NCBI RefSeq assembly: GCF_001792775.2
Contig: NZ_MLGE02000009.1
Location: 1 to 64,000, forward strand
Length of the DNA: 64,000 nucleotides
Source of the DNA: Staphylococcus pseudintermedius
GTDB taxonomy: Bacteria > Bacillota > Bacilli > Staphylococcales > Staphylococcaceae
Reading direction: 5' to 3'
Under the pieces are notes generated by a model. That model worked only from the letters and a program-made list of their open reading frames with translations, had not been told where the DNA came from and searched no databases. The translations under genes and the position numbers were made by a program. The number at the start of each line of letters is the position of its first letter. Position 1 is the stretch's first letter. Positions 29,589-39,177 of this stretch are shown here, one piece after another.

Positions 29589-30374
29589 CATTATCGACTT
29601 CCAGAATTCACCGTCTGGATAATTCAATTTTCTTACTTTCTGTTGCAACATTAATTTCTTTAACTCTTTTTGCAACGTTTTTTCCGGCCATTCATAAATA
29701 GTGAGTAACTCTTCCTCAGTCACCAGTTGCTTTTGTTGAATATACTCGCATAATTTTGGTGGTAAGCTTTTTTCTATAGGTGATCCCATCATTTCGTTAA
29801 TGATATACGTATAAATATGGTACGGATAAAGCCCTTCCACTTTTAGCCCTTCAGCTTGAATATCCTCATTAAAAAAAACTAAAGAAGGGGCTTGTTCGAC
29901 TTCCATTTCTCGTGCGATATGGAGGTCGACTTTCAAACTCTCACGCAATTGTCCATTTTTTAAATCGTCAAGGTAAACATCATAATCCAGCCCAGCATTA
30001 ATAATACATTTTGCAATCATGTCTTCTGTTACAATATCGCGTTTCGGTATAATTTCATTTTGAATGAGATGCATAAAACGATGCGCACGTGCACGACCTT
30101 GGAGCTCTGCTGCTTTAAAGGCGAGTGCAATATTGTCTCGATCTGATGTACTTTGTGCCTGACATTTCGTGAGTACCCGCAATGATGGGTTTAAAATATG
30201 ACGAATACGGATATATTGATGATATTCAATTCTTAACTTTGACAAAACGGCCGATAGCTTAAAACTGTCTTTGTCAAATGGATCAAAAAAAGAATAGATT
30301 TCGATCTTACTGACAGGTGAAAGATTTGAATCTTCACGACAAGTATTTACAATAGCTCTCAATTCTTTCGTCAT
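29586..30374 (-). CDS. yjbH: Spx-degradation adaptor YjbH
   Basis: Cytoplasmic DsbA-like adaptor that presents Spx to ClpXP; loss changes oxidative-stress and beta-lactam responses. Seen: SPVSKIEIYSFFDPF, RIRHILNPSLRVLTKCQ, the conserved AREMEVEQAPSLVFF and EGLYPYHIYTYIINE segments, and a winged-helix-like C terminus (YEWPEKTLQKELKKL). The DsbA-type motif after FFDPF reads DKDSF, whereas S. aureus has SSDCF and Bacillus a CxxC; here no cysteine remains at that site. Length 262. Second gene of the yjbI-yjbH pair (16-bp gap). Confidence 0.94.
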   Translation of the reverse strand: MTKELRAIVNTCREDSNLSPVSKIEIYSFFDPFDKDSFKLSAVLSKLRIEYHQYIRIRHILNPSLRVLTKCQAQSTSDRDNIALAFKAAELQGRARAHRFMHLIQNEIIPKRDIVTEDMIAKCIINAGLDYDVYLDDLKNGQLRESLKVDLHIAREMEVEQAPSLVFFNEDIQAEGLKVEGLYPYHIYTYIINEMMGSPIEKSLPPKLCEYIQQKQLVTEEELLTIYEWPEKTLQKELKKLMLQQKVRKLNYPDGEFWKSIM

Positions 30375-30390
30375 GTAATTTCACCTACAA

Positions 30391-30762
30391 TTAATTTTCT
30401 ATATTGACCATGTGATTTGCTGTTAAACGTAATCTTTCGTACAAATAATCGCCCGCACCATGAGGAAGTTGGGCGTGCGTGATGGCAGTATGCATATTTT
30501 CAAGCCAAGCCTCTTTCGCTTTGTCATCGATAGGAAAAGGCAAATGGCGCATTCTTAACATCGGGTGGCCATGCTCTTGGGTATATAAGTCAGGTCCCCC
30601 TAAAAATTGCGTTAAAAACTGTTTTTGTTTACGTGCTGTTTCTGCAAAATCACCTGGAAACAAATGATTAATACGATTATCCTGTTCTACAAGGCTATAG
30701 AAGTGATCAATCAGCTGATAGAGCCTTTCTTGTCCAATCACTTCATAAGGCGTTTGTGTCAT
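30391..30762 (-). CDS. yjbI: Truncated haemoglobin (group II/O type)
   Basis: Small 2-on-2 haemoglobin of 123 residues, associated with yjbH in staphylococci and bacilli and thought to handle oxygen, NO or peroxide. Seen: YxxxGxxxxxxxLIDHFY at the N terminus, the FPGDF and FLTQFLGGPDLYT segments (CD/E region), the proximal-His region GHPMLRMRHLPF, and AWLENMHTAI on helix G. First gene of the pair with yjbH. Confidence 0.92.
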   Translation of the reverse strand: MTQTPYEVIGQERLYQLIDHFYSLVEQDNRINHLFPGDFAETARKQKQFLTQFLGGPDLYTQEHGHPMLRMRHLPFPIDDKAKEAWLENMHTAITHAQLPHGAGDYLYERLRLTANHMVNIEN

Positions 30763-31109
30763 TTATATCACCGCTCATATGACTTATTATATATAAATCA
30801 TAACATGAATTTTTACATTTCAAAGCAAAAACACTTACATACAAGATGTTTCGTGTTTGTAGCTGTACTGAATAGGATTTTTGGACAAATTGAAGGTACA
30901 AGATGACAATTTTTAAACGTACAAAAATTACCACCTACTTTGAACTCAACGTCATTCAATAGATTGAAATTAAGCTAAGTCATATTGCTTAACATCGTAC
31001 ATCACTTTATCCTCATCGTTCACTTTCAAATGTTATTTTTATTATTTTACAGTTTATGAAATAAGAGATAAAGAAAAACGCATAATTTGCTATAAAGCTT
31101 TTAAGTTTT
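30763..31109. other. Intergenic region between yjbI and the CYTH gene
   Basis: About 350 bp, AT-rich. It should carry the yjbI promoter on the minus strand. No convincing gene, RNA or strong hairpin was seen. Confidence 0.45.
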
Positions 31110-31691
31110 TTATTGAAGTTTGCGTTGATATTCGAAAAAACGTTGCACTTTATTTTTCGGGACAACGGGTGATAATTTCAGCTGCGCCAATAAATTGTTA
31201 AAAGCTTGTTGACCGGCTTCGAAATCACGTACTTCAAACTCAAGTTCATAATCTTCAGTGCCTAAGTAAAGACTATGGTCAAGTACGAGTAACCCTTCGT
31301 CTGTCTGTGTTTCTAATCGATACGTCGTTAAAGCACCTAAAATTTTTAGTGCATCTAATTGAACGTGGCGCTGTTCAAGAACTTCACGTATGTCGTCATC
31401 GATATCAGAAGGTTTAAGTGTCATATTTTCTGCTGGTTGCATGTGGAATTGCGCATTATATTCTAACAGACCAACTGTGTCAGGGACTTTTAATGTCAGT
31501 TCAAAAGTACCGTCAGCCTTTTCACGAATACGCAATGCCATTTTTTGAGATTGTATTTGAAAATCAACCGTATCGATATAGTAATTGACTTGTTTAAAAG
31601 GGGTCTGACCTTTGAAATGTTGTGTTTTGATAGATACATAACTGTCTGCGTCCAATAATTGTTTAAATTCTATTTCACGTTCGATTGCCAA
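31110..31691 (-). CDS. CYTH-domain protein (YjbK-like)
   Basis: Triphosphate tunnel metalloenzyme fold of 193 residues. Seen: the N-terminal ExExK motif (EREIEFK, Glu4-Glu6-Glu8-Lys10), alternating charged strands such as ALRIREKADGTFELTLK and LVLDHSLYLGTEDYELEFEV, as expected for the tunnel. Relatives hydrolyse inorganic triphosphate or thiamine triphosphate. Here it is the usual neighbour of the alarmone synthetase relQ, suggesting nucleotide or polyphosphate metabolism. The GTG at 31700 lies inside the AAGGAGTG ribosome site; the TTG at 31691 is correctly spaced and is chosen. Divergent from the relQ operon. Confidence 0.88.
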   Translation of the reverse strand: MAIEREIEFKQLLDADSYVSIKTQHFKGQTPFKQVNYYIDTVDFQIQSQKMALRIREKADGTFELTLKVPDTVGLLEYNAQFHMQPAENMTLKPSDIDDDIREVLEQRHVQLDALKILGALTTYRLETQTDEGLLVLDHSLYLGTEDYELEFEVRDFEAGQQAFNNLLAQLKLSPVVPKNKVQRFFEYQRKLQ

Positions 31692-31821
31692 TGAAATCAC
31701 TCCTTATGCCATATTATGCCGAATTGAAACTTGATTGAAAAGTATTTAGAATAGGGTAGAGTTCACCAATGAGAGTGCGCGTGAATTGTGTTAAAATGTT
31801 AGGTGATGAGGAGGAAAGTAT

Positions 31822-32169
31822 ATGCGTATTTATGTCAACGAAGTAAAAATTCAACATAACCGTATTTTATGCTATACGGATCAACCTACAGAAGGTCTAA
31901 CAGAAGTCGGGCAAATGCTCGCCGATAGTGACCGTCATGCTTTTGTTTATTTATTAGACGATGGCTCTTCATTCTCATACTTATTGTTTGTAGAAGAAAC
32001 TTGGTCAATGCTTCACGAACATCGAGATAAAGAGATAGTCATTAATGATTCCTTAACGCTCACAAAGTTTTCTGAGGAATTAGATTACCTGCTCGATAAT
32101 ATTAAAGGTAATTCAAACTATGGGAAAGCATTTGTGTCTGCTGTTGAAGAAACATTTGAACTCGAATGA
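31822..32169 (+). CDS. UPF0738 family protein
   Basis: A 115-residue acidic soluble protein with no known function, always found next to relQ in staphylococci. Seen: [20 protein letters not shown] at the N terminus and a regular alpha/beta pattern. No catalytic motif, signal peptide or membrane helix. The ATG follows GAGGAGG. First gene of the run UPF0738-relQ-nadK-rluD-like-mgtE-cpaA, 16 bp before relQ. Confidence 0.88.
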   Translation: MRIYVNEVKIQHNRILCYTDQPTEGLTEVGQMLADSDRHAFVYLLDDGSSFSYLLFVEETWSMLHEHRDKEIVINDSLTLTKFSEELDYLLDNIKGNSNYGKAFVSAVEETFELE

Positions 32170-32185
32170 AGCGGAGTGAGGTAAG

Positions 32186-32824
32186 ATGAACCAATGGGAA
32201 ATTTTTCTAGCACCCTATCAACAAGCTATAGATGAATTAAAAGTGAAATTAAAAGGTTTGCGCAAACAATATCAAGTGAATGAACATAACTCACCGATTG
32301 AATTTGTCACGGGTCGCGTCAAACCGATTTCGAGTATTGTTGATAAGGCGAATAAAAGGGGTATTGCATTCGATTGTCTGCGTGAAGAGATGTATGATAT
32401 TGCGGGACTTCGAATGATGTGTCAATTTGTGGATGATATTGATATTGTCGTCGAGCTATTGCGTCAACGAAAAGATTTCAAAGTGATTGAAGAGCGCGAC
32501 TACATTAGCAATACGAAACAAAGTGGTTACCGTTCATACCATGTGATTATCGATTATCCTATTGAAACATTAGATGGAACGAAATCGATACTCGCGGAAA
32601 TTCAAATTCGGACACTCGCAATGAACTTTTGGGCGACGATTGAACATACATTGCGTTATAAATATGATGGAGACTATCCACCAGAAATTCAAACGAGACT
32701 CGAACGTGCCGCTGAAGCCGCTTTTCTTTTAGATGAAGAAATGTCTGAAATCAAAGAAGAAATTCAAGAGGCACAAAAGTACTATTCTAAAAAGCGTGCC
32801 AGCAAGCATGATCATGATGATTGA
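32186..32824 (+). CDS. relQ: Small alarmone synthetase RelQ
   Basis: GTP pyrophosphokinase that makes (p)ppGpp from ATP and GTP/GDP without a hydrolase domain, often under cell-wall stress. Seen: 212 residues, a RelA/SpoT synthetase domain with GRVKPISSIVDKAN, the G-loop-like YDIAGLRMMCQF, ISNTKQSGYRSYHV and the conserved EIQIRTLAMNFWATIEH catalytic helix, then a helical tail that tetramerises in homologs. The ATG follows GAGTGAGG. 11 bp before nadK. Confidence 0.96.
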   Translation: MNQWEIFLAPYQQAIDELKVKLKGLRKQYQVNEHNSPIEFVTGRVKPISSIVDKANKRGIAFDCLREEMYDIAGLRMMCQFVDDIDIVVELLRQRKDFKVIEERDYISNTKQSGYRSYHVIIDYPIETLDGTKSILAEIQIRTLAMNFWATIEHTLRYKYDGDYPPEIQTRLERAAEAAFLLDEEMSEIKEEIQEAQKYYSKKRASKHDHDD

Positions 32825-32835
32825 GGTGTGTATAA

Positions 32836-33645
32836 ATGCGTTACGTTATTTTATCTAAGGGAGATCCTAAATCAGAAGCATTGAAGCATAAAATGATGTG
32901 TCACATGCAAGACTTTAATATGATAGAGGATGCTGAAAACCCTGAAATTGTTATTTCTGTCGGTGGTGATGGCACTTTACTTCAAGCGTTCCACCATTAT
33001 AGCCATATGTTGTCACGTTGCGCATTTGTCGGGATACATACAGGGCATCTCGGTTTTTATGCAGATTGGCTCCCTCATGAAGTTGAAAAGTTGGTCATCG
33101 CGATTAATAAAGCTGAGTTTCAAGTGATTGAATACCCTTTGTTAGAGGTGATTGTCCGTTATAATGATGAAGGGTATGAAACACGTTATCTTGCATTAAA
33201 TGAAGCAACTATGAAAACTGAAAATGGCAGTACGCTAGTCGTAGATATTGATATTCGTGGTCAACATTTTGAACGTTTTAGAGGCGACGGGTTGTGTGTT
33301 TCTACGCCATCAGGTTCGACGGCCTATAACAAAGCGTTAGGTGGGGCGCTCATTCATCCGTCATTAGAAGCGATTCAGTTGACTGAGATTGCGTCGATTA
33401 ATAATAGAGTATTCCGTACAGTCGGATCACCACTCGTATTGCCTAAACACCATACATGTCATGTCAAACCGGTTGATCACGGTACGATTTTGTCAACTGT
33501 CGATCATATTAGCGTCAAACATAAAAATGTGAACGCTGTCCAATACCGCGTCGCCAATGAAAAAGTACGATTTGCACGTTTTAGACCTTTCCCATTTTGG
33601 AAACGTGTGCATGATTCGTTCATTTCTAGTGGTGAATCATTGTGA
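32836..33645 (+). CDS. nadK: NAD kinase
   Basis: Phosphorylates NAD to NADP in the cytoplasm. Seen: the glycine motif GGDGT at 43-47, the NEATMK motif (NE/D type) near residue 117, [14 protein letters not shown], and the C-terminal HISVKH strand. Length 269 equals other staphylococcal enzymes. Its stop (TGA) overlaps the GTG start of the pseudouridine synthase gene, so translation is coupled. Confidence 0.97.
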   Translation: MRYVILSKGDPKSEALKHKMMCHMQDFNMIEDAENPEIVISVGGDGTLLQAFHHYSHMLSRCAFVGIHTGHLGFYADWLPHEVEKLVIAINKAEFQVIEYPLLEVIVRYNDEGYETRYLALNEATMKTENGSTLVVDIDIRGQHFERFRGDGLCVSTPSGSTAYNKALGGALIHPSLEAIQLTEIASINNRVFRTVGSPLVLPKHHTCHVKPVDHGTILSTVDHISVKHKNVNAVQYRVANEKVRFARFRPFPFWKRVHDSFISSGESL

Positions 33646-34496
33646 TTTTTAAATATCATGTGACGGAATCGACAACGTTAAAAACATTTTTATATGAACA
33701 ACAATTTTCAAAAAAGACGTTGAGCGCCATTAAACAAGATGGCGCTCTCCTTGTTAATGGCACGGCACGTACTGTACGCTATTCTTTGCAAGTCGGTGAT
33801 ATATTGGAAGTCCATTTGCCGACAGAACTACCGAGTTCGTATCTTGAACCTTACGATGCGCCTTTAAATATTTTATATGAGGATACGTGGTTGTTGATTG
33901 TGGCCAAGCCGAGCCATCAAAACACAGCACCTTCACGTGAGCATCCACATGAAAGTTTGGTGGAGCAAGCACTGGCTCATATGCAAAAGCGTGGTGAACG
34001 CGGGATTCCGCATATTGTCACACGGCTGGATCGCAATACGATGGGCATCGTCATTATCGCAAAATCACGTCATATGCATCATCTCATGAATCAATGCGAC
34101 ATAGAGAAGTATTATGAATGTATTTGTGAAGGTGTTTTGACAGCAAAAGGCGAGATTGATCAACCGATTGCAAGAGCGTCAGATAGTATTATTAATCGAA
34201 TTGTCTCGGAACAGGGGAAACGAGCGCGAACCATTTATTGGCCACTTAAAAATTTCAAGACTTATACATGGTGCCGTGTTAAACTTGAAACGGGTAGAAC
34301 ACATCAGATTCGTGTGCACTTTCAATGGTTAGGGGCGCCATTAGTGGGCGATACATTATATGGACAGGCACATCATACGTATCAAACCCAATTATTAAAA
34401 TGTGCGGAGGTCAGGTTTGTCCATCCATTGACTCAGGAACGACTGACAATCAAGAGTGAACAGCCTCACTTCGAACAATTATTAACCACTTTGTAG
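33642..34496 (+). CDS. RluA-family RNA pseudouridine synthase (YjbO/RluD-like)
   Basis: Pseudouridine synthase that isomerises uridines in rRNA or tRNA. Seen: an S4-like N-terminal region, the catalytic motif [10 protein letters not shown] with Asp130, the motif GRTHQIRVH, and PLVGDTLYG. Length 284 is normal for this class. Starts with GTG overlapping the nadK stop. The exact RNA target is not clear; the conserved nadK neighbourhood is shared with Bacillus yjbO. Confidence 0.92.
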   Translation: MIFKYHVTESTTLKTFLYEQQFSKKTLSAIKQDGALLVNGTARTVRYSLQVGDILEVHLPTELPSSYLEPYDAPLNILYEDTWLLIVAKPSHQNTAPSREHPHESLVEQALAHMQKRGERGIPHIVTRLDRNTMGIVIIAKSRHMHHLMNQCDIEKYYECICEGVLTAKGEIDQPIARASDSIINRIVSEQGKRARTIYWPLKNFKTYTWCRVKLETGRTHQIRVHFQWLGAPLVGDTLYGQAHHTYQTQLLKCAEVRFVHPLTQERLTIKSEQPHFEQLLTTL

Positions 34497-34524
34497 ATTT
34501 ACAGGAACGATGGAGGTGGCAAAC

Positions 34525-35910
34525 GTGGTGAACGACAATGAACAAATATTGTTAGATGGCGAAGAAATGTTCAACAAAGCTTTGTTAGATGATTTCATCG
34601 CGAAAGGGGATATTGACGGCTTTCGTGAAGAGTTTTTAGCATTGCACTCATATGAACAAAGTGAATATTTCGAAATAAGTGACGATGATGTCCGTCAAAA
34701 AATGTATCGATTTTTATCTCCAGAAGAAGTTTCGGAGTTCTTTGAGAATTTAGAGATTGATGAGGAAGATTACGAAGCATTATTTGAAACGATGAATGCG
34801 ACTTATGCGAGTCAAGTGCTCGAGCAGATGTCTTACGATAATGCGGTCGATATTTTAAACCAGCTTTCCAAAAAGAAAATCGCGAGTTTATTAATGTTGA
34901 TGAACCGCGAAGAAGCAAAAGAAATTAAAGCATTACTCCACTATGACGAAGATACAGCCGGCGGTATCATGACGACGGAGTATATTTCACTCACGATTAA
35001 TACACCAGTACATGAAGCGTTAATGCGTGTGAAAGATCAAGCGCCAGACGCCGAAACGATTTATGTGATTTTCGTCGTGGATGAAGATAAAAAACTAGTT
35101 GGGGTTATCTCATTAAGGGATTTAATTATTGCCGAAAATGATGCGTACATTGAAGATATTATGAGTGAACGTGTCATTAGTGCCAATGTCGCTGATGACC
35201 AAGAAGATGTTGCGCAAACAATGAGAGACTATGACTTTATCGCGATGCCGGTTGTAGATTACCAAAATCATCTGTTAGGGATTATTACGATTGACGATAT
35301 CGTCGACGTTATGGATGAAGAGGCGAGCGAAGACTACTCACGTTTAGCCGGGGTGTCGGATATCGATTCAACTGATGATACGATATTTCAAACCGCTTTA
35401 AAACGTTTGCCGTGGTTACTCATTTTGACTGTATTAGGTATGATTACGGCATCCATTTTAGGCTCATTTGAAGAAACGTTAGAAAAAGTGGCGCTATTAG
35501 CTGCATTTATTCCAATTATTAGTGGGATGTCCGGAAATTCAGGCACCCAGTCGCTTGCCGTGTCTGTCCGCAACATTTCAACAGGTGATATTAAAGAAAA
35601 AAGTAAGATTAAACTTGCATTACGTGAATCAGGCAGTGGCTTTTTGACAGGGATTACATGTGCGGTAAGTTTGAGTTTGATTATTATGTTGTTGTACGGC
35701 CAGCCTTACCTTGCATTGATTGTAGGGACAAGTCTGACCATCGCAATGACAGTAGGGACAACGATTGGTTCTGTGATTCCACTTGTGATTAATCGTTTAG
35801 GTATTGACCCTGCTGTTGCGAGTGGTCCGTTTATTACAACGATTAATGATATTGTCAGTATGTTGATTTATTTCGGATTAGCTACGACTTTTATGTCATA
35901 TTTAACTTGA
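34525..35910 (+). CDS. mgtE: Magnesium transporter MgtE
   Basis: Homodimeric Mg2+ channel gated by cytoplasmic Mg2+. Seen: acidic N domain with superhelical repeats (to about residue 135), DEDTAGGIMTTEY leading into a pair of CBS domains (about 140-270), a plug helix, and five membrane helices in the C-terminal third with the pore signature SGNSGTQSL. About 461 residues. The in-frame ATG at 34510 overlaps the GGAGGT ribosome site, so the GTG at 34525 (8-bp spacing) is preferred. 10 bp before cpaA. Confidence 0.94.
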   Translation: MVNDNEQILLDGEEMFNKALLDDFIAKGDIDGFREEFLALHSYEQSEYFEISDDDVRQKMYRFLSPEEVSEFFENLEIDEEDYEALFETMNATYASQVLEQMSYDNAVDILNQLSKKKIASLLMLMNREEAKEIKALLHYDEDTAGGIMTTEYISLTINTPVHEALMRVKDQAPDAETIYVIFVVDEDKKLVGVISLRDLIIAENDAYIEDIMSERVISANVADDQEDVAQTMRDYDFIAMPVVDYQNHLLGIITIDDIVDVMDEEASEDYSRLAGVSDIDSTDDTIFQTALKRLPWLLILTVLGMITASILGSFEETLEKVALLAAFIPIISGMSGNSGTQSLAVSVRNISTGDIKEKSKIKLALRESGSGFLTGITCAVSLSLIIMLLYGQPYLALIVGTSLTIAMTVGTTIGSVIPLVINRLGIDPAVASGPFITTINDIVSMLIYFGLATTFMSYLT

Positions 35911-35920
35911 GGGGGTACCC

Positions 35921-37756
35921 ATGGAATTTGTATCGCTAGTCGTCGTCATAGTAGCTGCTATGATTACGCCGATTTTGATTCATAGGTTGAAAATATCGTT
36001 TTTACCTGTTGTGGTCGCCGAAATTTTAATGGGGATCATCATCGGAAATTCGTTTTTAAACCTCGTACATCGTGACGAAATGTTAAATATTCTGTCGACG
36101 TTAGGCTTTATCTTTTTAATGTTTTTAAGTGGCTTGGAAATTGACTTTTCAGCATTTAAAAAGGATAAAGGTAAAGAGAAAAAAGATGAGGAACAACAAA
36201 GTCCAAGTCATTTTAAACTCGCATTGAGTGTGTTTATGCTGATTATGATTTTGTCTATTATACTTGCATACGCATTTCAATGGATGGGCTTAATTGATGA
36301 TGTGCTGTTAATGGTGATTATCATTTCAACGATTTCATTAGGTGTAGTTGTGCCGACATTGAAAGAAATGAACTTAATGAGTACGACGATTGGCCAATTA
36401 ATTTTGTTAGTCGCGGTATTAGCCGACCTTGCAACGATGCTGTTACTCACTGTCTATGGTGCGATACATGCATCAGGGGGTGGCACGATTTGGCTGATCG
36501 GTATTTTAGTTGTCTTTACAATTGTGTTCTATTTCTTAGGTGGCTTATTCAAAAAAGCACCATTTTTAGAAAAGTTAATGGCTGGAACGACACAAATTGG
36601 GATTCGGGCTGTATTCGCACTTATTATTTTACTTGTTGCGTTAGCTGAAGGTGTCGGTGCGGAACATATTTTAGGTGCCTTTTTAGCCGGTGTGGTCGTG
36701 TCATTACTCGGACCAACGCAAGATTTAGTTGAAAAACTCGACTCATTTGGATATGGCTTCTTCATCCCGATATTCTTTATTATGGTCGGTGTAGATTTGG
36801 ACATTCCATCGTTAATTAGCGACCCTAAAGTATTACTCATTATTCCAGTGCTCATCATTGCGTTTATTATTTCTAAATTAATCCCTGTCATGCTGCTGAA
36901 AAAATGGTTTGATATGAAGACAACGATTGCGTCTGCATTTTTATTAACATCGACACTATCACTGGTCATTGCAGCGGCCAAAATCGCTGAAAAACTTGGC
37001 ACGATCAGTGAAGAAATCTCAGGTATTTTAATTTTGAGTGCGGTCATTACATGTGTCTTTGTGCCGATTGTCTTTAAGAAATTAATTCCGATTCCTGATG
37101 AAATGCAACGTTCCATTAAAGTAGCTATGATTGGAAAAAACCAATTGTCGATTCCGATTGCACAGGGATTGCGTTCGCAGTTATACGAGATTTCATTGTA
37201 CTATCGAAAGGACTTATCAGATCATCGCGTACTGTCAGATGATATTACGATGATTGAAATTACAGACTACCATTCAGATATATTGAAGCGGTTAGGTTTG
37301 TATGATAGTGACATTGTCGTATGTTCAACTAACGATGATGAAATTAATCGTCGTGTTGCATTAATGGCTAAAGCACACGGTGTAGAACGCGTGATTTGCC
37401 GTCTCGAAACGAATGACGAATCTCAGGAACTGAGCAGCCAAGGTATCGAATTGTTCAGTAATTTCCAAAGTAACCAAATTTTATTAAAAGGGATGATTGA
37501 GACACCAAACATGCTGAACTTATTAAGCAACGTCGAAACATCATTGTACGAAATTGGGATGTACAATTACGCTTTCGACCATATGCAGCTCCGTCATTTC
37601 CCATTTGGCGGCGATATTATCTTTGTCCGTATTATTCGAAACAATGAATCAATCGTGCCTCACGGGGATACACAACTCCAATATGGTGACCGTTTGATTG
37701 TGACAGGAACGAAAGAATACGTCGATCAATTGAAAATAGAATTAGAAATGTTTTAA
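35921..37756 (+). CDS. cpaA: CPA2 cation/proton antiporter with RCK domains (CpaA)
   Basis: Membrane antiporter expelling K+ or Na+ in exchange for protons; in S. aureus CpaA is activated by c-di-AMP binding to its RCK_C domain. Seen: about 12 helices up to residue 385, with LSGLEIDFSAF, VAVLADLATMLLL and a GVGAEHILGAFLAG core typical of CPA2, then a soluble RCK_N-like segment (VAMIGKNQLSIPIAQGL) and a C-terminal RCK_C (about 525-611, GDRLIVTG). A Lys/Glu-rich loop lies near residue 85. Last gene of the operon, with a terminator downstream. Confidence 0.92.
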   Translation: MEFVSLVVVIVAAMITPILIHRLKISFLPVVVAEILMGIIIGNSFLNLVHRDEMLNILSTLGFIFLMFLSGLEIDFSAFKKDKGKEKKDEEQQSPSHFKLALSVFMLIMILSIILAYAFQWMGLIDDVLLMVIIISTISLGVVVPTLKEMNLMSTTIGQLILLVAVLADLATMLLLTVYGAIHASGGGTIWLIGILVVFTIVFYFLGGLFKKAPFLEKLMAGTTQIGIRAVFALIILLVALAEGVGAEHILGAFLAGVVVSLLGPTQDLVEKLDSFGYGFFIPIFFIMVGVDLDIPSLISDPKVLLIIPVLIIAFIISKLIPVMLLKKWFDMKTTIASAFLLTSTLSLVIAAAKIAEKLGTISEEISGILILSAVITCVFVPIVFKKLIPIPDEMQRSIKVAMIGKNQLSIPIAQGLRSQLYEISLYYRKDLSDHRVLSDDITMIEITDYHSDILKRLGLYDSDIVVCSTNDDEINRRVALMAKAHGVERVICRLETNDESQELSSQGIELFSNFQSNQILLKGMIETPNMLNLLSNVETSLYEIGMYNYAFDHMQLRHFPFGGDIIFVRIIRNNESIVPHGDTQLQYGDRLIVTGTKEYVDQLKIELEMF

Positions 37757-37766
37757 CTGAACTCAG

Positions 37767-37819
37767 ACACAGTTTTGAAATATGGATGTTAACTATTTCA
37801 AGGCTGTGTTGCTTTCTTC
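37767..37819 (+). terminator. Terminator after cpaA
   Basis: Hairpin ACACAG-TTTTGAAAT / ATTTCAAGG-CTGTGT followed by TGCTTTCTT. Confidence 0.8.
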
Positions 37820-37842
37820 AAAAGGGAAATACTTTTCAAAAT

Positions 37843-37871
37843 TTAGTACCAGATGTTAATATTAATATAAT
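37843..37871 (+). promoter_or_regulatory. fabI promoter with FapR-like operator
   Basis: TTAGTACC-A-GATGTTAA (37843-37859) has an exact FapR left half-site and a degenerate right half, and overlaps the -35 region of a promoter with -10 TATAAT (37866-37871). FapR control of fabI is established in S. aureus; assignment here is by pattern. Confidence 0.75.
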
Positions 37872-37902
37872 CATGTCATTAAACGTAAAGGAGTAATCTA
37901 CA

Positions 37903-38673
37903 GTGATGAATCTTGAAGGTAAAACTTTTGTAATTATGGGTATTGCAAACAAGCGTAGTATTGGTTTCGGTGTAGCAAAAGTATTAGACCAATTAGGCGC
38001 AAAATTAGTGTTTACATACAGAAAAGAAAGAAGTTTTAATGAATTAGATAAGCTTATCGATCAACTTAATCAATCTGAAAAGCATGTATATCAAATCGAT
38101 GTACAAAGTGATGAAGAGGTTGTCAATGGCTTCGAAAAAATTGGTCAAGCAGTTGGCAAAATTGATGGTGTATTCCATTCTATTGCATTTGCACGTGTTG
38201 AAGAACTAAGAGGTCGTTTCTCAGATACATCACGTGACGGTTTTTTACTTGCGCAAGACATCAGTGCGTATTCATTAACGATTGTTGCACGTGAAGCTCG
38301 TAAAATTATGAATGAAGCGGGGAGTATCGTGACATCATCATACATTGGTGGCGAATTTGCAGTACCGAACTACAATGTGATGGGTGTAGCAAAAGCAAGT
38401 CTTGAAGCATCTGTGAAATATTTAGCAGCAGACTTAGGTCAAGATAACATTCGTGTGAATTCGATTTCTGCAGGACCCATCCGTACATTAAGTGCACGAG
38501 GCGTTGGGGGCTTCACGAGCATCTTAAAAGAAATTGAAGAACGCGCGCCATTAAGACGTAATGTCGATCAAGAAGAAGTAGGTAAAACAGCAGCGTACTT
38601 ATTAAGTGATTTCTCTTCTGGCGTTACAGGGGAAAATATTCATGTTGACGCAGGTTACCACGCGATTCGATAA
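37903..38673 (+). CDS. fabI: Enoyl-ACP reductase FabI
   Basis: NADPH-preferring reductase of the last step of each fatty acid elongation cycle; the triclosan target. Seen: short-chain dehydrogenase fold with GIANKRSIGFGVA at the cofactor site, Tyr157 and Lys164 in NYNVMGVAKAS (YxxxxxxK), and DAGYHAIR at the C terminus. 256 residues, as in S. aureus. Start GTG at 37903 has the better spacing from AAAGGAG; ATG at 37906 is the alternative. Single gene between a FapR-like promoter and a long terminator. Confidence 0.97.
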   Translation: MMNLEGKTFVIMGIANKRSIGFGVAKVLDQLGAKLVFTYRKERSFNELDKLIDQLNQSEKHVYQIDVQSDEEVVNGFEKIGQAVGKIDGVFHSIAFARVEELRGRFSDTSRDGFLLAQDISAYSLTIVAREARKIMNEAGSIVTSSYIGGEFAVPNYNVMGVAKASLEASVKYLAADLGQDNIRVNSISAGPIRTLSARGVGGFTSILKEIEERAPLRRNVDQEEVGKTAAYLLSDFSSGVTGENIHVDAGYHAIR

Positions 38674-38680
38674 AACCAGT

Positions 38681-38734
38681 AAAACACGTACACCCTAAGT
38701 TCGTTATAAATCGAACTTAGGGTGTACGTGTTTT
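38681..38734 (+). terminator. fabI terminator with a 23-bp perfect stem
   Basis: AAAACACGTACACCC... pairs without mismatch over 23 bp with ...GGGTGTACGTGTTTT across an 8-base loop. The A/T ends give U-tracts on both strands. Confidence 0.95.
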
Positions 38735-39114
38735 ATTCCATTCTGAAAATGATTGAATTAAATTGGTAGCTATATCAATTTTTTTGAGCTTTCTCAAGAC
38801 AACTGATACTTATACATTTTAATTTCCAAGTTTAGTGTAATGGCTTTTACCTCACTATGAAATAGAGCAAAAATTACTGACAATCCAAAAAAAATTAAAC
38901 TGAAATAATTTTTCAATACTATGTCGCTATTTTAAAATAATCCATCCTATATGTAGAATTATTTATACATAAATACTTTTATTATTGGAAAATGTATACA
39001 TTAAGTCTGCATATTTATTTTCATACTGTAATTTCTTACTTAAATCTCCTCTATTTTATTCATATTCACACATAAATATAGTCATTTTGAAATTTGTTTC
39101 AATAAATATAAAAG
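38735..39114. other. AT-rich intergenic region
   Basis: About 380 bp with no gene or convincing hairpin between the fabI terminator and the promoter of the oxidoreductase-sialidase cluster. Confidence 0.5.
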
Positions 39115-39156
39115 TTGAAAACTAATAAAATCCGTTATATATTGTAAGTGCTTACA
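39115..39156 (+). promoter_or_regulatory. Promoter with CcpA-like cre site for the sialidase cluster
   Basis: -35 TTGAAA (39115-39120), 17-bp spacer, -10 TATATT (39138-39143), overlapped at the transcription start by the palindrome TGTAAGTGCTTACA (39143-39156). This fits the cre consensus TGWNANCGNTNWCA except for T instead of the central C. Position predicts glucose repression of the operon. Confidence 0.78.
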
Positions 39157-39177
39157 TAATTGAAAGGAGTTTTTAGA

